This document shows, in pieces, positions 15,366-25,334 of a stretch of DNA of 64,000 nucleotides. The DNA lies in contig USOX01000006.1 in the NCBI GenBank assembly GCA_900556485.1, positions 1 to 64,000 of the forward strand, given 5' to 3'. The first letter of the stretch is position 1. Each line of letters begins with the position of its first letter. The notes below the pieces were generated by a model. That model was given only the letters and a program-made list of their open reading frames with translations. It was not told where the DNA came from and searched no databases. The position numbers and the translations under genes are program-made. The DNA comes from an uncultured Dysgonomonas sp. Lineage in GTDB: Bacteria; Bacteroidota; Bacteroidia; Bacteroidales; Dysgonomonadaceae.

Positions 15366-17276
15366 ATGCGTATATACAACATTCTAGAGCTAAATGAAAA
15401 GCTCACGATAGAACTAAGAACTATAGCCAAAGAGCTAGGTATACGGCGTCCGGATGCATATAAGAAGGACGAACTTATTTACAAAATACTAGATGAACAG
15501 GCTATAATGGAAGCTCGTAATAAAAATTCGGAAAGCTACCAAAGCGAAGAGCGTATCGAGCAACAGCAGAAAAAATCATATGCTGCTAAAGGAGGAAATA
15601 AGACAAAGCAAAAAGCTCAATCAACTCCAGATAAGAAAAAAGAGAAAGAAACAGCACAGCCTGCGCCTAAAGCAAAGGAAGAGAAGGTTGTACAACAACC
15701 TAAAGAGCCTAAAGAAGTGAACGAGGCTAAAAAACAGCCTGTGGCAGCGGCGAAAGAGCCTCAAAAGGAAGTTGTTGCTCCGAAAGAAGCCGAAGCACCA
15801 GCTCAAGAGGATAATGCTTCTAAAAAGGGTGTTGTTAAGAAGAATAATCCGGAGGTGAAGGAGACTAAACCAGAAACGAAGCCTCAAGCTCAGGCAGCTG
15901 CGCCAGCTCCGGTAAAACCAACACAATTGGTTTTCCGTTCTAATAAAGTGAGAGAAACAGAGCCTCAGGAGCCGATACAAGGTTTACCTTTGTTATCTCC
16001 ACTGGAATTAGACCCTGAAGTTACTCCTGTAGAATTAGTTGAAACGCCCCCTGCTAAAAAACAGCCAGCTCAACAAAATAATAATAACAATAATAACGGA
16101 GCAGCAAATACTCAAAAGCAAAATAATAATAATCAGCCGCAGGAAAAAACTTTTGATTTTGAAGGTATTCTTTCAGCAACCGGAGTATTAGAGATTATGC
16201 AGGAAGGATATGGATTTCTTCGTTCTTCTGATTATAACTATATGTCGTCGCCAGACGATATTTATATATCGCAATCGCAAATACGCTTGTTTGGATTGAA
16301 GACAGGGGATATCGTGGAAGGTCCTATTCGTCCACCGAAAGAATCAGAGAAATTCTTCCCATTGGTTAAGGTTGATAAAATAAATGGTCGCACTCCTGAT
16401 GAGGTACGTGACAGAGTTCCATTTGATCACTTAAAACCTCTTTTCCCTAACGAAAAGTTCCGCTTAACCAAAGGAAGAAATGATAGTCTTTCGTCTCGTG
16501 TTGTGGATTTGTTTTCTCCAATAGGTAAAGGACAACGTGGATTGATTGTTGCTCAACCAAAAACGGGTAAGACAACATTGTTGAAAGATATTGCGAATGC
16601 AATAGCTGATAACCATCCGGAAGTATATATGATCGTTCTTCTTATTGATGAACGTCCGGAAGAGGTTACCGATATGGAACGTAGTGTAAATGCAGAAGTA
16701 ATTGCTTCTACATTTGATGAACCAGCCGACCGCCATGTGAAGATTGCTGAGATCGTACTAAATAAGGCGAAGCGAATGGTAGAATGTGGACATGATGTAG
16801 TTATACTGTTAGACTCTATAACACGTTTGGCAAGAGCTTATAATACAGTACAGCCTGCATCAGGTAAGGTATTGACGGGAGGGGTGGATGCTAATGCATT
16901 GCATAAGCCAAAACGTTTCTTCGGAGCAGCGCGTAATATTGAAAATGGAGGATCGCTTACTATTATAGCTACTGCATTGACAGAGACCGGTTCTAAGATG
17001 GATGATGTTATCTTCGAAGAGTTTAAAGGTACTGGTAATATGGAGCTTCAACTTGATCGTAAATTGTCTAATAAACGTATATTCCCTGCAGTGGATATTA
17101 TTGCTTCAAGTACACGTAGAGATGACTTATTGTTAGATCAGGATGCTCTGGGCCGTATGTGGGTACTTCGTAACTTCTTGGCAGATATGAATTCTGTAGA
17201 AGCGATGCAATTCCTGGAAAACAGATTAAGGAAAACGGTAAATAATGAGGAATTTTTAATTTCGATGAACGACTAA
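15366..17276 (+). CDS. rho: Transcription termination factor Rho with long disordered insertion
   Basis: This is a hexameric RNA helicase that ends transcription. At 636 residues it is about 200 longer than E. coli Rho. The Rho_N domain (~1-45) is followed by a low-complexity Lys/Glu/Pro/Ala/Gln stretch (~50-255) ending in an Asn run, then the RNA-binding cold-shock fold (GYGFLRS, ~280) and the ATPase. Seen there are Walker [11 protein letters not shown] (~400), [15 protein letters not shown], Walker [17 protein letters not shown] and the R-loop region [18 protein letters not shown]. All catalytic parts are intact. The insertion matches the intrinsically disordered region known in Bacteroides Rho. 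It has its own promoter, long leader and terminator. Confidence 0.97.
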   Translation: MRIYNILELNEKLTIELRTIAKELGIRRPDAYKKDELIYKILDEQAIMEARNKNSESYQSEERIEQQQKKSYAAKGGNKTKQKAQSTPDKKKEKETAQPAPKAKEEKVVQQPKEPKEVNEAKKQPVAAAKEPQKEVVAPKEAEAPAQEDNASKKGVVKKNNPEVKETKPETKPQAQAAAPAPVKPTQLVFRSNKVRETEPQEPIQGLPLLSPLELDPEVTPVELVETPPAKKQPAQQNNNNNNNGAANTQKQNNNNQPQEKTFDFEGILSATGVLEIMQEGYGFLRSSDYNYMSSPDDIYISQSQIRLFGLKTGDIVEGPIRPPKESEKFFPLVKVDKINGRTPDEVRDRVPFDHLKPLFPNEKFRLTKGRNDSLSSRVVDLFSPIGKGQRGLIVAQPKTGKTTLLKDIANAIADNHPEVYMIVLLIDERPEEVTDMERSVNAEVIASTFDEPADRHVKIAEIVLNKAKRMVECGHDVVILLDSITRLARAYNTVQPASGKVLTGGVDANALHKPKRFFGAARNIENGGSLTIIATALTETGSKMDDVIFEEFKGTGNMELQLDRKLSNKRIFPAVDIIASSTRRDDLLLDQDALGRMWVLRNFLADMNSVEAMQFLENRLRKTVNNEEFLISMND

Positions 17277-17302
17277 TTAAAGAATTCTGTTCTAAAATAT
17301 TT

Positions 17303-17345
17303 AATAGCAAGGGAAAAAGTTATAACTTTACCCTTGCTATTTTTA
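17303..17345 (+). terminator. Terminator of rho
   Basis: The stem AATAGCAAGGG / CCCTTGCTATT encloses a loop that contains its own AAAGTTATAACTTT palindrome, followed by TTTTTATT. Confidence 0.75.
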
Positions 17346-17365
17346 TTAATTCTAAATAATAAACA

Positions 17366-18295
17366 ATGGGACACGATCATAGCCACGATGGACATAACCA
17401 TTCACATTCGCATAATCATAGCCATAATGCTAACAAGAAAGCTCTGACTATCAGTTTTATATTGATAGCCAGTTTTATGATAATCGAATTTGTGGGAGGT
17501 TATTTTACTAATAGCTTAGCCCTGATTTCGGATGCCGGTCATATGTTAAGCGATGCGGTAGCTTTAGGTTTAAGCCTTAGTGCATTGATATTTGGCGCAA
17601 AAGCAGCTACGCCTTCAAAAACATATGGTTTTAAACGGTTTGAGATTTTAGCAGCTCTATTAAATGGTATTGTGCTTGTTTTTATTGCTGTATTTATCTG
17701 TATAGAAGCTATACAACGCTTATCGGCTCCTCCTCAGGTGATAGGGAAAGGAATGATGCTTATATCTGTGATAGGATTGATTATTAATATTATTGTTGCA
17801 TGGATATTACATTCTAAAGGATCTACTGAGGAAAATTTGAACGTGCGCAGTGCCTTTCTTCATGTAATTGGAGATTTGCTAGGATCGGTAGGAGCTATAA
17901 TTGCTGCTATATTGATAATGTTGTTTGGATGGTATATTGCTGATCCTATTGCCAGTATGATTGTATCTGTATTGGTATTGTACAGTGGATGGCATGTATT
18001 GAAAGAGTCTGTTAATATTTTGATGGAAGCAAAACCTGCAGACATTGATTCGGAGAAGGTTGCTCAATTATTAAAAGTTATAGATGGAGTAGAAGATATT
18101 CATGATTTACATATATGGATGATTACTTCAGACTTTTCGGTAATGACAGTTCATCTGAAAGTTACACCGAAGACTGATCGTGATGTAGTTTTAGAAAAGG
18201 CTAAGAAACTGATTGAAAAAGAAACAGGCATAAAACACGCTACTATACAGATAGAAGGCCGTGAATTATGCCCGTGTGAGGAAGTATGTAATTAA
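17366..18295 (+). CDS. Cation diffusion facilitator, zinc-type exporter (CzcD/ZitB-like)
   Basis: This is an inner-membrane proton-coupled metal exporter of 309 residues. A His-rich N-terminus ([19 protein letters not shown]) precedes six transmembrane helices. The metal-site motifs are [10 protein letters not shown] (helix II) and HVIGDLLGS (helix V), both with His/Asp as in Zn2+ transporters. A C-terminal cytoplasmic domain ([14 protein letters not shown]) follows. Zn2+ is the most likely substrate, with Co/Cd possible. The stop codon overlaps that of the converging glycosyltransferase gene. Confidence 0.93.
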   Translation: MGHDHSHDGHNHSHSHNHSHNANKKALTISFILIASFMIIEFVGGYFTNSLALISDAGHMLSDAVALGLSLSALIFGAKAATPSKTYGFKRFEILAALLNGIVLVFIAVFICIEAIQRLSAPPQVIGKGMMLISVIGLIINIIVAWILHSKGSTEENLNVRSAFLHVIGDLLGSVGAIIAAILIMLFGWYIADPIASMIVSVLVLYSGWHVLKESVNILMEAKPADIDSEKVAQLLKVIDGVEDIHDLHIWMITSDFSVMTVHLKVTPKTDRDVVLEKAKKLIEKETGIKHATIQIEGRELCPCEEVCN

Positions 18296-20193
18296 GCTAA
18301 TTCTTTACTACTAAAGTATTTGTAAAGAATGTTACTTATTCTGTCTATATTTACACCTGACTTAATGATATGATATACAAAATACCCTAAGCGGTTGGCT
18401 AAATTATTATCCGGATCGTTTTTGTTATTTTTGAAAAAGTAGGTTAAACACATACAGGCATTTTTTTCCCTTTCGTTCATCTCATCATAATTTCTGCATT
18501 TGTCGGATAGTTCCTGATTTATTTTATCAAGTTCAGCCTCATTTATTGTGTCACAGTTCCATATCCTGCGAACTCTATCTCTGTATACGTTCATATCTAC
18601 TGATGTGGAGAATATAGAGAATGAATGAAGGAGATTTAAGCACTCATCTTCAAATGATACCATTCTTTGGAAAAAACTGGAAGGCTTATTCTCTAAATAG
18701 TATTTTTCTATTTTTCCAATGTCTTCTCTCATCTTTTCTTTTTTACAGAAAGCTTTTCTGGCATCTATTTCCCATGTTCTGAGCCTGTCTTTATAGGTAT
18801 TGTGTATATTTATCTTTGTTATATCCAAAGCCGCATCGGAGTTTTCTTCCCAACGACGACAGAGATATAGTACATCATAAATACGCCCGATTTTGTGCTG
18901 GCGCGAAATGTGTAATCCTAAAGCATAATCTTCTCCATAACTAGTGTTTGGTACTTTTATTTCTCTTAAAAGTGTTGTATTAAATGCACGTGGTGCTCCG
19001 AGGCCATTTATACGTAGAGCATTATTCCTACCATTTTCGGGAGTCCATTCTTTATGGTCTATAATTCCGGGAGGTATAGGATTCAGATTAAAATCTGTGA
19101 GCATATACGAACCTATTACCATTGCACATTTTTGCTCGTAGAAGGCATCCACTATTTTTTGTAATGTATTTTCATCAGAATAAATGTCATCGCTATCTAA
19201 TTGTACAGAAAATTTACCACATTTAGGATGATGTACGCCAACATTCCAACAACCGCCAATGCCAAGACCTTTATAGTCAGGAATAATATGAATCAGACGT
19301 TCGTCAGAGGAGAATTTTTCTATTGCTTCTGAAGTTCCATCTGTGGAATAGTTATCTATTATAATAAGGTTGAATTTGAAATTCGTCTTTTGTTTTAGTA
19401 CAGATTCTATAGCATCGTTGATTGTACGGACACGATTCCGTACAGGAATAATAACTGATGCCTCAGATTCGAAATCTGAGGGTTGCGAATAGTCTGTCTC
19501 TCTGATTAATTCAGGTTTGAGGTAAGCACCTATCATTTTCAGATGGCTAGTGCATGCATGTTCCATTTCTAACTGTAAATCTCTGTTTTTAGGATCTACA
19601 TAATCGAAATTCTTTTCTCCGCTATCCCTGATATCGTCTTCAATTTCAGTGTATAAGTATTCATTTATATGGGCAATGTCATTATTTTGCGAAACTTTCA
19701 ACCGGAGATCATATAAACCTGCAAATTTATATTCGGTATTCATATTCATCACGGCCTTCTTTAATTCGTTGGAGTTGTAAAATAATACTGATCCGAAGTT
19801 GAAATCATCTCGGAGGCTCCCTTTCTGATATGTAATAACCGGACTATTCCTTTTTTCTCCATTTATCATTTGGTAATGATCAGCATATACTAATCCGGAT
19901 GCTGTATCGGTTGCAATCTGAAACATGCGCTCGAGAGCAAACATACCAAGATTAAGAGGTGTATACTTCGTGTAAATAAGAGAATATTCAGTATTTGCTT
20001 GTTCTGCTATTCTTTTTATTGTTTGCGTAGAATAAATAGAATCTACTTCTAATGTAAAACATCCTTCTATATTATCTTGGCCATTTTTGCTTAGAAGATA
20101 TATTTTTTCTACTAATGTAGATTGCCTTAAGGTTTTGATGGTTTGTTTTACCTTTTCCGAACCACTAAAAGGTATGAAGCAATTAATTTTCAT
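18292..20193 (-). CDS. Two-domain family 2 glycosyltransferase
   Basis: The protein has 633 residues and is cytoplasmic. The second domain (~240-470) is a clear GT2 fold: [20 protein letters not shown], the nucleotide-binding [12 protein letters not shown], the DxD motif QLDSDDIY and an acceptor-site region [13 protein letters not shown]. The first ~210 residues look like a diverged GT-A domain ([14 protein letters not shown], then [10 protein letters not shown] where a DxD would lie). The last 160 residues are helical and unrecognised. It is third in the operon with NlpC/P60 and dipeptide epimerase genes (gap 42 nt), suggesting a cell-wall or envelope glycan role. Confidence 0.8.
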   Translation of the reverse strand: MKINCFIPFSGSEKVKQTIKTLRQSTLVEKIYLLSKNGQDNIEGCFTLEVDSIYSTQTIKRIAEQANTEYSLIYTKYTPLNLGMFALERMFQIATDTASGLVYADHYQMINGEKRNSPVITYQKGSLRDDFNFGSVLFYNSNELKKAVMNMNTEYKFAGLYDLRLKVSQNNDIAHINEYLYTEIEDDIRDSGEKNFDYVDPKNRDLQLEMEHACTSHLKMIGAYLKPELIRETDYSQPSDFESEASVIIPVRNRVRTINDAIESVLKQKTNFKFNLIIIDNYSTDGTSEAIEKFSSDERLIHIIPDYKGLGIGGCWNVGVHHPKCGKFSVQLDSDDIYSDENTLQKIVDAFYEQKCAMVIGSYMLTDFNLNPIPPGIIDHKEWTPENGRNNALRINGLGAPRAFNTTLLREIKVPNTSYGEDYALGLHISRQHKIGRIYDVLYLCRRWEENSDAALDITKINIHNTYKDRLRTWEIDARKAFCKKEKMREDIGKIEKYYLENKPSSFFQRMVSFEDECLNLLHSFSIFSTSVDMNVYRDRVRRIWNCDTINEAELDKINQELSDKCRNYDEMNEREKNACMCLTYFFKNNKNDPDNNLANRLGYFVYHIIKSGVNIDRISNILYKYFSSKELA

Positions 20194-20235
20194 AATGATG
20201 TGTGTATGTAAGTGTTATATAGTTTTTGTTTCTAA

Positions 20236-21378
20236 TCATTTAATAGGTTTAATCCCTATTCCGGGTAAATCATTTAATGTCATTTTTCCATTATTGACAG
20301 TTACGCCATTAAAGCAATCGTTACTGATAAGTAAATTGCCGTCAAGGTCAGCCCATTCTGCTACAGGAGAAAGCTGAGTTGCTGCCGAAATGGCACAAGA
20401 GGTTTCTACCATGCATCCAATCATAACTTTCATATTGGCTGCACATGCTACTGTCTGTATTTTCCAGGCTTCGTGCATTCCTGTGCATTTCATAAGCTTT
20501 ATATTAACTCCGGAGAAAGCACCTTTGAGTCTTAATACATCAGGTAAACGTTGGAAAGATTCATCAGCAAATATTGGTAAAGGACTACGCTCGGTAATCC
20601 ATGCTGCGTCATCCAGATTATATTTGGGTGTTGGTTGTTCTATCATTACAATACCTTTTTCTTTTAGCCAAAGTATCATATCAAGAGCCATATGTTTATC
20701 TTTCCATCCCTGATTGGCATCAACAGCTATCGGTTTGTACGATACAGAGCGGATGGTATCTATCATTCGTTTGTCTTCGGTTTCTCCACGTCCAAGTTTG
20801 ACTTTGAGTATATTGTATGGTGATGCTTCTTTGGTTTTCTCTTTTACCACTTCGTCGGTATCCATTCCAATTGTAAATGTTGTGGATGGAGTATTGTTTG
20901 GGTTCAATCCCCAAATCTTATACCAAGGCTGATTCATTATTTTGCCTACAAGATCGTGCAGAGCAATATCTATCGAAGCCTTTGCAGCAGTATTGTTTTC
21001 AGCTATTTTGTCTATATAGCTCAAAATATCTTCTATTTCGAAAGGACTTGAAAATTGATCAAGATTTACCTTCTTCAAAAATTCGGTAACAGATGCTTGT
21101 GTCTCCCCTAGATAGGGCGGGAGAGAGGCCTCACCATATCCTGTAACTCCATCGTAAAATATTTCGGTAAGAACAACGGGAGTAATAGTACGAGAAGAGT
21201 TAGCAATTGTAAATACATGACGTAATTGTAAGTCGTAAGAACGAAAAGAAAGCTTCATTTTGCTGTTGCCTAATGAAATTGTTTTCTTGTTGTTCTGAGA
21301 AAATAAAGAGAGTGGATTGCTTACAGCCAATCCGGTAGTAATAGCAGCAGCTTTTATGAAATTACGTCTCGATTGCAT
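20236..21378 (-). CDS. Dipeptide (L-Ala-D/L-Glu) epimerase with Tat signal
   Basis: This is an enolase-superfamily enzyme of 380 residues that epimerises murein-derived L-Ala-D-Glu to L-Ala-L-Glu. Catalytic features seen are the KxK motif in ILKVKLGRG, metal ligands in VDANQGW, IEQPTP and FADESF, and the second-face Lys in VNIKLMK. The N-terminus MQSRRNFIKAAAITTGLAVS is a twin-arginine signal, so it is probably exported, unlike the cytoplasmic E. coli enzyme. It lies 12 nt after the NlpC/P60 gene, whose product would release its substrate. Confidence 0.88.
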   Translation of the reverse strand: MQSRRNFIKAAAITTGLAVSNPLSLFSQNNKKTISLGNSKMKLSFRSYDLQLRHVFTIANSSRTITPVVLTEIFYDGVTGYGEASLPPYLGETQASVTEFLKKVNLDQFSSPFEIEDILSYIDKIAENNTAAKASIDIALHDLVGKIMNQPWYKIWGLNPNNTPSTTFTIGMDTDEVVKEKTKEASPYNILKVKLGRGETEDKRMIDTIRSVSYKPIAVDANQGWKDKHMALDMILWLKEKGIVMIEQPTPKYNLDDAAWITERSPLPIFADESFQRLPDVLRLKGAFSGVNIKLMKCTGMHEAWKIQTVACAANMKVMIGCMVETSCAISAATQLSPVAEWADLDGNLLISNDCFNGVTVNNGKMTLNDLPGIGIKPIK

Positions 21379-21390
21379 ATTTTCTCTTAT

Positions 21391-22593
21391 TTATTGTTCT
21401 TTATACATCGGGTTATTATCAATAGACCAAATTCCTTTAGAATCTACAGCGCCTATAATACGTGAAGCACGAATAAATTCTTTAGCATTTGCGTCGTCAT
21501 ACAGTTCACTGTTTTTATCCAGACTACTTACGCGAATGCATCCTGAGGCATGTATAAATTCATTATTTCCTATATAAAAACCTACGTGGCGGATACGGTC
21601 TTTTCCGTCTTTCCCTTTTTTACCAAAGAAGAGAAGGTCTCCAACTTGTAGGTTGCCATAGCCTTTACTAATGTCTATAGGGATACCTGTATTTACTTGT
21701 TGTGAGGCATCGCGCATAAGGATAACCCCATGCATGAAAAGTATTATTTTTGTATAACCACTACAGTCCATTCCTTTTACAGATGTTCCGCCCCATACGT
21801 AAGGTATTCCCATCATCGTAAAAGATTTTTTTACAAGACTTTCGCCCGTGAGTTCTATCGATTTTTTCCAATTATCGTATGGCTTGGCTTGAGATTTTAG
21901 TATATATGCAGATTTTCCATCGGGATAGCTTACTCTATAAAAATCTCCATCTTCGCCTTCAAGCTTAAGAATATTGCCCATTACTAAATCAGAGATAGTC
22001 TGACTGTTCTTGTTTGGTTGTTGGTATGAAAATCCCCAGAAGTCAGTAAATATAACTTTTGGGGAAGATATCCAGGTGTTAAATTCTTCTTTTGTCATAG
22101 GGTGGAAGTTAGCCAATTGTGACCATCCTATGTATCCGTCGGGAGTTTGTATGCGATACCATTTATCTTTTTGATATATACGTATGGGAGTACCTAATAA
22201 TGCCTGTGTGGCCATTCCTAGAGTGAAATCGGCTCCTTCGCGTATATCGGCTACAGAGAGGTTGATAACTCCATACGTTTTATCTCCCAATGCTTTATCG
22301 GGCAATAAACGAATTTTATTGACTAAATTTTTACTATAATCTTCTGTTGCAGTCTTTATAAGTATATTATATGCTGTTGTATCGGATATGATACCTTTCA
22401 GAGTTGGTTGTTTCTGGTAATCGTCTACTTCAACTTCGTAAATGCTGATTCTTTTATCGGGTGCATATTCATCTTTCACATACGAAACTATTGCATGTAG
22501 ATCTACATGCTTATATATAAGGGGTCCTTTATTTTGTGAAAATAAAAAGGACGTAAATATTGATATGATAAAGAATATATATAATCTTTTCAT
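21391..22593 (-). CDS. Exported NlpC/P60 peptidase with SH3-like domains (gamma-D-Glu-diamino acid endopeptidase type)
   Basis: This is a murein-peptide hydrolase of 400 residues from the ATG at 22593; an in-frame TTG two codons upstream is less likely. A signal peptide (MKRLYIFFIISIFTSFLFSQ) is followed by two SH3-like segments (~150-260) and a C-terminal NlpC/P60 domain. The catalytic Cys is in GMDCSGYTK, the His in RHVGFYIG and the third polar residue in HASG. The architecture matches Bacteroides enzymes that cut between gamma-D-Glu and the diamino acid, releasing L-Ala-D-Glu for the next gene's epimerase. A -7 box lies 33 nt upstream. Confidence 0.9.
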   Translation of the reverse strand: MKRLYIFFIISIFTSFLFSQNKGPLIYKHVDLHAIVSYVKDEYAPDKRISIYEVEVDDYQKQPTLKGIISDTTAYNILIKTATEDYSKNLVNKIRLLPDKALGDKTYGVINLSVADIREGADFTLGMATQALLGTPIRIYQKDKWYRIQTPDGYIGWSQLANFHPMTKEEFNTWISSPKVIFTDFWGFSYQQPNKNSQTISDLVMGNILKLEGEDGDFYRVSYPDGKSAYILKSQAKPYDNWKKSIELTGESLVKKSFTMMGIPYVWGGTSVKGMDCSGYTKIILFMHGVILMRDASQQVNTGIPIDISKGYGNLQVGDLLFFGKKGKDGKDRIRHVGFYIGNNEFIHASGCIRVSSLDKNSELYDDANAKEFIRASRIIGAVDSKGIWSIDNNPMYKEQ

Positions 22594-22625
22594 TTTCAAA
22601 AAAACGGATTTTTAAGCATTTATTG

Positions 22626-22633
22626 CAAATGTA
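22626..22633 (-). promoter_or_regulatory. -7 promoter element of the NlpC/P60 operon
   Basis: The minus strand reads TACATTTG, 33 nt before the ATG. A TTG triplet about 20 nt further upstream could serve as the -33 box. Confidence 0.5.
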
Positions 22634-22758
22634 AGAGTTTCTCAGGCAAATAACAATTGTTAATAATAAAAAAGGTAGATTATTTATCTTAAATAGATAT
22701 GGTATAAATAAGATAAATGTTTATCAATGTTTGCAGGTATAATGTTTTTTTGCTACGC

Positions 22759-22981
22759 GCAATCATAGATTGCTTGTGTTACTTTTGGCTAAATCCCCAA
22801 AAGTAACCAAAAAGTCTTTTGCGCCCCGCTTCGCTGTACGACCCACCAACATCTTGATGACTGAATGAAGTGAAACTAAATCTGATTCTTCTAATGTTTA
22901 GGAAGGTTTGTAAAACAGCACCTCCACTTCATTCTACGCCATCTTCGATGGGTGGGTGCCCCGTACGCTAGCTAATGGCGC
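22759..22981. repeat. GC-richer foldback repeat element (nested hairpins)
   Basis: GCAATC/GATTGC (22759-22773) and GTTACTTTTGG/CCAAAAGTAAC (22778-22807) are perfect hairpins. A larger foldback follows, pairing GCGCC 22821 with GGCGC 22977, GTAC 22836 with GTAC 22963, CCCACC 22842 with GGTGGG 22951, CATC with GATG, and GAATGAAGTG 22863 with CACTTCATTC 22925. Its base composition is richer in G and C than its flanks. There is no ORF with coding character. It looks like a dispersed non-coding repeat or a structured RNA. Confidence 0.6.
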
Positions 22982-23087
22982 TAGGGCAAAGCCACGATAA
23001 GATGATTTCAGTATATAAATTACCAGAAAGATATTCTTATTGTGAAATCATAAAAAGGACACAAAAAGAGCTTTGCATTAGTTATGG

Positions 23088-23113
23088 AAAAAGTGTGTCA
23101 TTTGTGTCATTTT
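23088..23113 (+). repeat. Dispersed 26-bp intergenic element, copy B (diverged)
   Basis: AAAAAGTGTGTCATTTGTG followed by TCATTTT keeps the layout of copy A with substitutions in the core. It lies 122 nt upstream of the radical SAM gene. Confidence 0.4.
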
Positions 23114-23235
23114 ATATTTATACTTATTTGTAAGTATTTTGTTTATAATGGTTTAATAAACTTTTCAACAGTATAGTTATTTTAGCAATTTTGGATACCT
23201 TTTCTATGAAATGAAATGCTTTTCTTTGTAACAAT

Positions 23236-24501
23236 ATGAATGAAAATGTGCTCGAAAAACTGAAAGTATTAGCAGAGTCGGCTAAATATGATGTCTCCTG
23301 CTCTTCTAGTGGTACTGTTCGCAAAAATAAAGCGGGCGGGCTAGGAAATACTGTAGGTGGAATGGGTATCTGTCATAGTTTTACAGAAGATGGGCGTTGT
23401 GTGTCTTTATTGAAAATCATGCTGACGAATTTCTGTATCTATGATTGTGCATATTGTATCAACCGGAGGAGTAATGATATCAGGCGTGCCACTTTTACGG
23501 TGCAGGAGCTTGTTGATTTGACTATTGAATTTTACAGGCGAAATTACATAGAGGGTTTGTTTCTAAGCTCAGGTGTAATAAACAATCCGGATTATACAAT
23601 GGAACGTATGGTAAGGGTGATTAAAGAACTTCGTCAAACGCATCGTTTTAATGGCTATATTCATATGAAAAGTATTCCGGGTGCTAGTCAGGAATTAGTA
23701 AACGAAGCCGGGATGTATGCAGACCGCATGAGTGTGAATCTGGAAATACCGACTGAGGTAAACCTAAAATTACTTGCACCTGAGAAGGATCATCGTAGCG
23801 TATATAAACCTATGCGTTATATTCAACAAGGTGTTTTACAGAATATAGAAGATCGTCGGAAGTATCGTTCGGCGCCAAAATTTGTGCCTGCCGGACAAAG
23901 CACACAAATGATCGTTGGGGCTACAAATGAGAAAGATAAGGATATATTACGCGTTTCGTCTATTCTTTACCAGCAGACACAGATGAGACGTGTTTATTAT
24001 TCCGGGTTTATACCTGTAAACAGTTACGATAACCGGCTTCCGTCTCTAAAGCAAGCCCCTTTGGTGAGGGAAAACAGGTTGTATCAGGCGGATTGGCTGA
24101 TGCGTTTTTATCAATACAGGGCTGACGAGATTGTGGATGATGCATATCCGGATTTAGATCTAGAAATAGATCCGAAGCTAGCTTGGGCACTTCGTCATCC
24201 GGAAGTATTTCCTGTGGATATAAATAAGGCTGATTATGCAATGATATTGCGTGTACCTGGTATTGGTGTTAAATCAGCACAATTTATTGTAATGTCGCGT
24301 AAGCATGGACGTTTGAATGCCACTCATTTGAAGAAGATAGGAGTTGTGATGAAAAAAGCACAGTATTTTATTACATGTAATGAACTACCTATGATCACTG
24401 TAAATGAAGCTACACCTGAATATGTACGCAAGGTATTGACAGAGCCAAAGAAAAAGAAAAGGGATGATAAGCAATTGTCTATTATATTTCCTGATACTTA
24501 G
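23236..24501 (+). CDS. Putative DNA modification/repair radical SAM protein (TIGR03916 type)
   Basis: This is a 421-residue radical SAM enzyme. The [4Fe-4S]-binding CX3CX2C motif is in NFCIYDCAYCINRR (~70). It sits after a conserved N-terminal segment with SCSSSGT and GICHSFTEDGRCVSLLK. A helix-hairpin-helix motif near the C-terminus (ILRVPGIGVKSAQFIV, ~340) suggests DNA or nucleic-acid binding. The family is annotated as linked to uracil-DNA-glycosylase-like proteins; no reaction is known. Its TAG overlaps a possible GTG of the next gene, so the pair is translationally coupled. Confidence 0.88.
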   Translation: MNENVLEKLKVLAESAKYDVSCSSSGTVRKNKAGGLGNTVGGMGICHSFTEDGRCVSLLKIMLTNFCIYDCAYCINRRSNDIRRATFTVQELVDLTIEFYRRNYIEGLFLSSGVINNPDYTMERMVRVIKELRQTHRFNGYIHMKSIPGASQELVNEAGMYADRMSVNLEIPTEVNLKLLAPEKDHRSVYKPMRYIQQGVLQNIEDRRKYRSAPKFVPAGQSTQMIVGATNEKDKDILRVSSILYQQTQMRRVYYSGFIPVNSYDNRLPSLKQAPLVRENRLYQADWLMRFYQYRADEIVDDAYPDLDLEIDPKLAWALRHPEVFPVDINKADYAMILRVPGIGVKSAQFIVMSRKHGRLNATHLKKIGVVMKKAQYFITCNELPMITVNEATPEYVRKVLTEPKKKKRDDKQLSIIFPDT

Positions 24502-24503
24502 TG

Positions 24504-25265
24504 ATGACTGTATTCTTCTACGATAAGACATTTGAAGGTTTATTGACAGCAGTATTTGATGCATATAACCGGAAAGTATTTCCTGACAAGCTATTAGGTA
24601 TAGGAGACGTTCCGCCAATGTTTATGGAGGAAGAATATACAGTAATAACTCAGAAAGAGAGGTCGGATAGGGTATGGGCTGCCCTTGAGAAAAAAATGAG
24701 TAAACTGGCTCGTAATATGTTGTCATATGCCTGGTTGTCTGAAACATATGGTAGTGATGATTTATTATTTCGCTATATACGGAAGACAATTGATAGTAAG
24801 CTGCCTATAGAAACTAATTTTGCAGATAGTGATGTTTTACAATTGCATCAGTTAGCTAAAAAAGTGTCGCATGAGAGGCAATATTTGCTACAATTTGTCC
24901 GGTTTCAGAGGGCTGCAGATGATATATTCTTTGCCTCTGTTTTTCCTATATACAATGCTTTACCGTTGGCTATAGAGCATTTTAAAGATCGTTTTTCTGA
25001 TCAGAAGTGGGTTATTTATGATATTAAGAGGAAGTATGGCTATTATTATGATTTGCATACAGTAGTAGAAATGACTCTTGATAATGATGAGCATCTGCTG
25101 AGCGGTAAGCTGGATGAAAATTTGATGGCTGAGGATGAAAAGCTTTTTCAGGAGCTTTGGAAAGGATATTTTAAATCGATGACTATAAAAGAACGTATAA
25201 ACCTGAAACTACAACGTCAGCATATGCCAAAGCGATTTTGGAGGTATCTGACTGAAAAACAATAA
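24504..25265 (+). CDS. TIGR03915-type probable DNA metabolism protein
   Basis: This is the partner of the radical SAM gene, 253 residues from ATG 24504; a GTG at 24501 overlapping the upstream stop is an alternative. It is recognised by the opening TVFFYDKTFEGLLTAVFDAY, the central FQRAADDIFFASVFPIYNALPLAIEHFKDRF with WVIYDIKRKYGYYYD, and the closing KRFWRYLTEKQ. In other bacteria this domain is found next to or fused with a uracil-DNA-glycosylase-superfamily domain. That domain is absent here. Cytoplasmic; function unknown, inferred nucleic-acid modification or repair. Confidence 0.85.
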   Translation: MTVFFYDKTFEGLLTAVFDAYNRKVFPDKLLGIGDVPPMFMEEEYTVITQKERSDRVWAALEKKMSKLARNMLSYAWLSETYGSDDLLFRYIRKTIDSKLPIETNFADSDVLQLHQLAKKVSHERQYLLQFVRFQRAADDIFFASVFPIYNALPLAIEHFKDRFSDQKWVIYDIKRKYGYYYDLHTVVEMTLDNDEHLLSGKLDENLMAEDEKLFQELWKGYFKSMTIKERINLKLQRQHMPKRFWRYLTEKQ

Positions 25266-25326
25266 GTAATATCTTCTGAAAGGATAAAATAAACAGAAAA
25301 AAACGATGTAAATAAAAATATCTTTA

Positions 25327-25334
25327 TATCTTTG
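25327..25334 (+). promoter_or_regulatory. -7 promoter element of the 1338-aa protein gene
   Basis: TATCTTTG matches TAnnTTTG. It would leave a leader of about 280 nt. The rest of the 351-bp gap (25266-25616) shows nothing recognisable. Confidence 0.4.

Noticed and set aside
15621..15980. Leu/Arg/Cys-rich open frame on the minus strand within rho
   Set aside because: It is antisense to the low-complexity Lys/Glu/Pro-coding stretch of rho. The composition follows from that strand and is not independent coding.
16076..16135. AAT/AAC-rich tract as a microsatellite or phase-variable repeat
   Set aside because: It encodes the Asn run in the Rho insertion with mixed codons and is interrupted. There is no uniform repeat unit that would slip easily.
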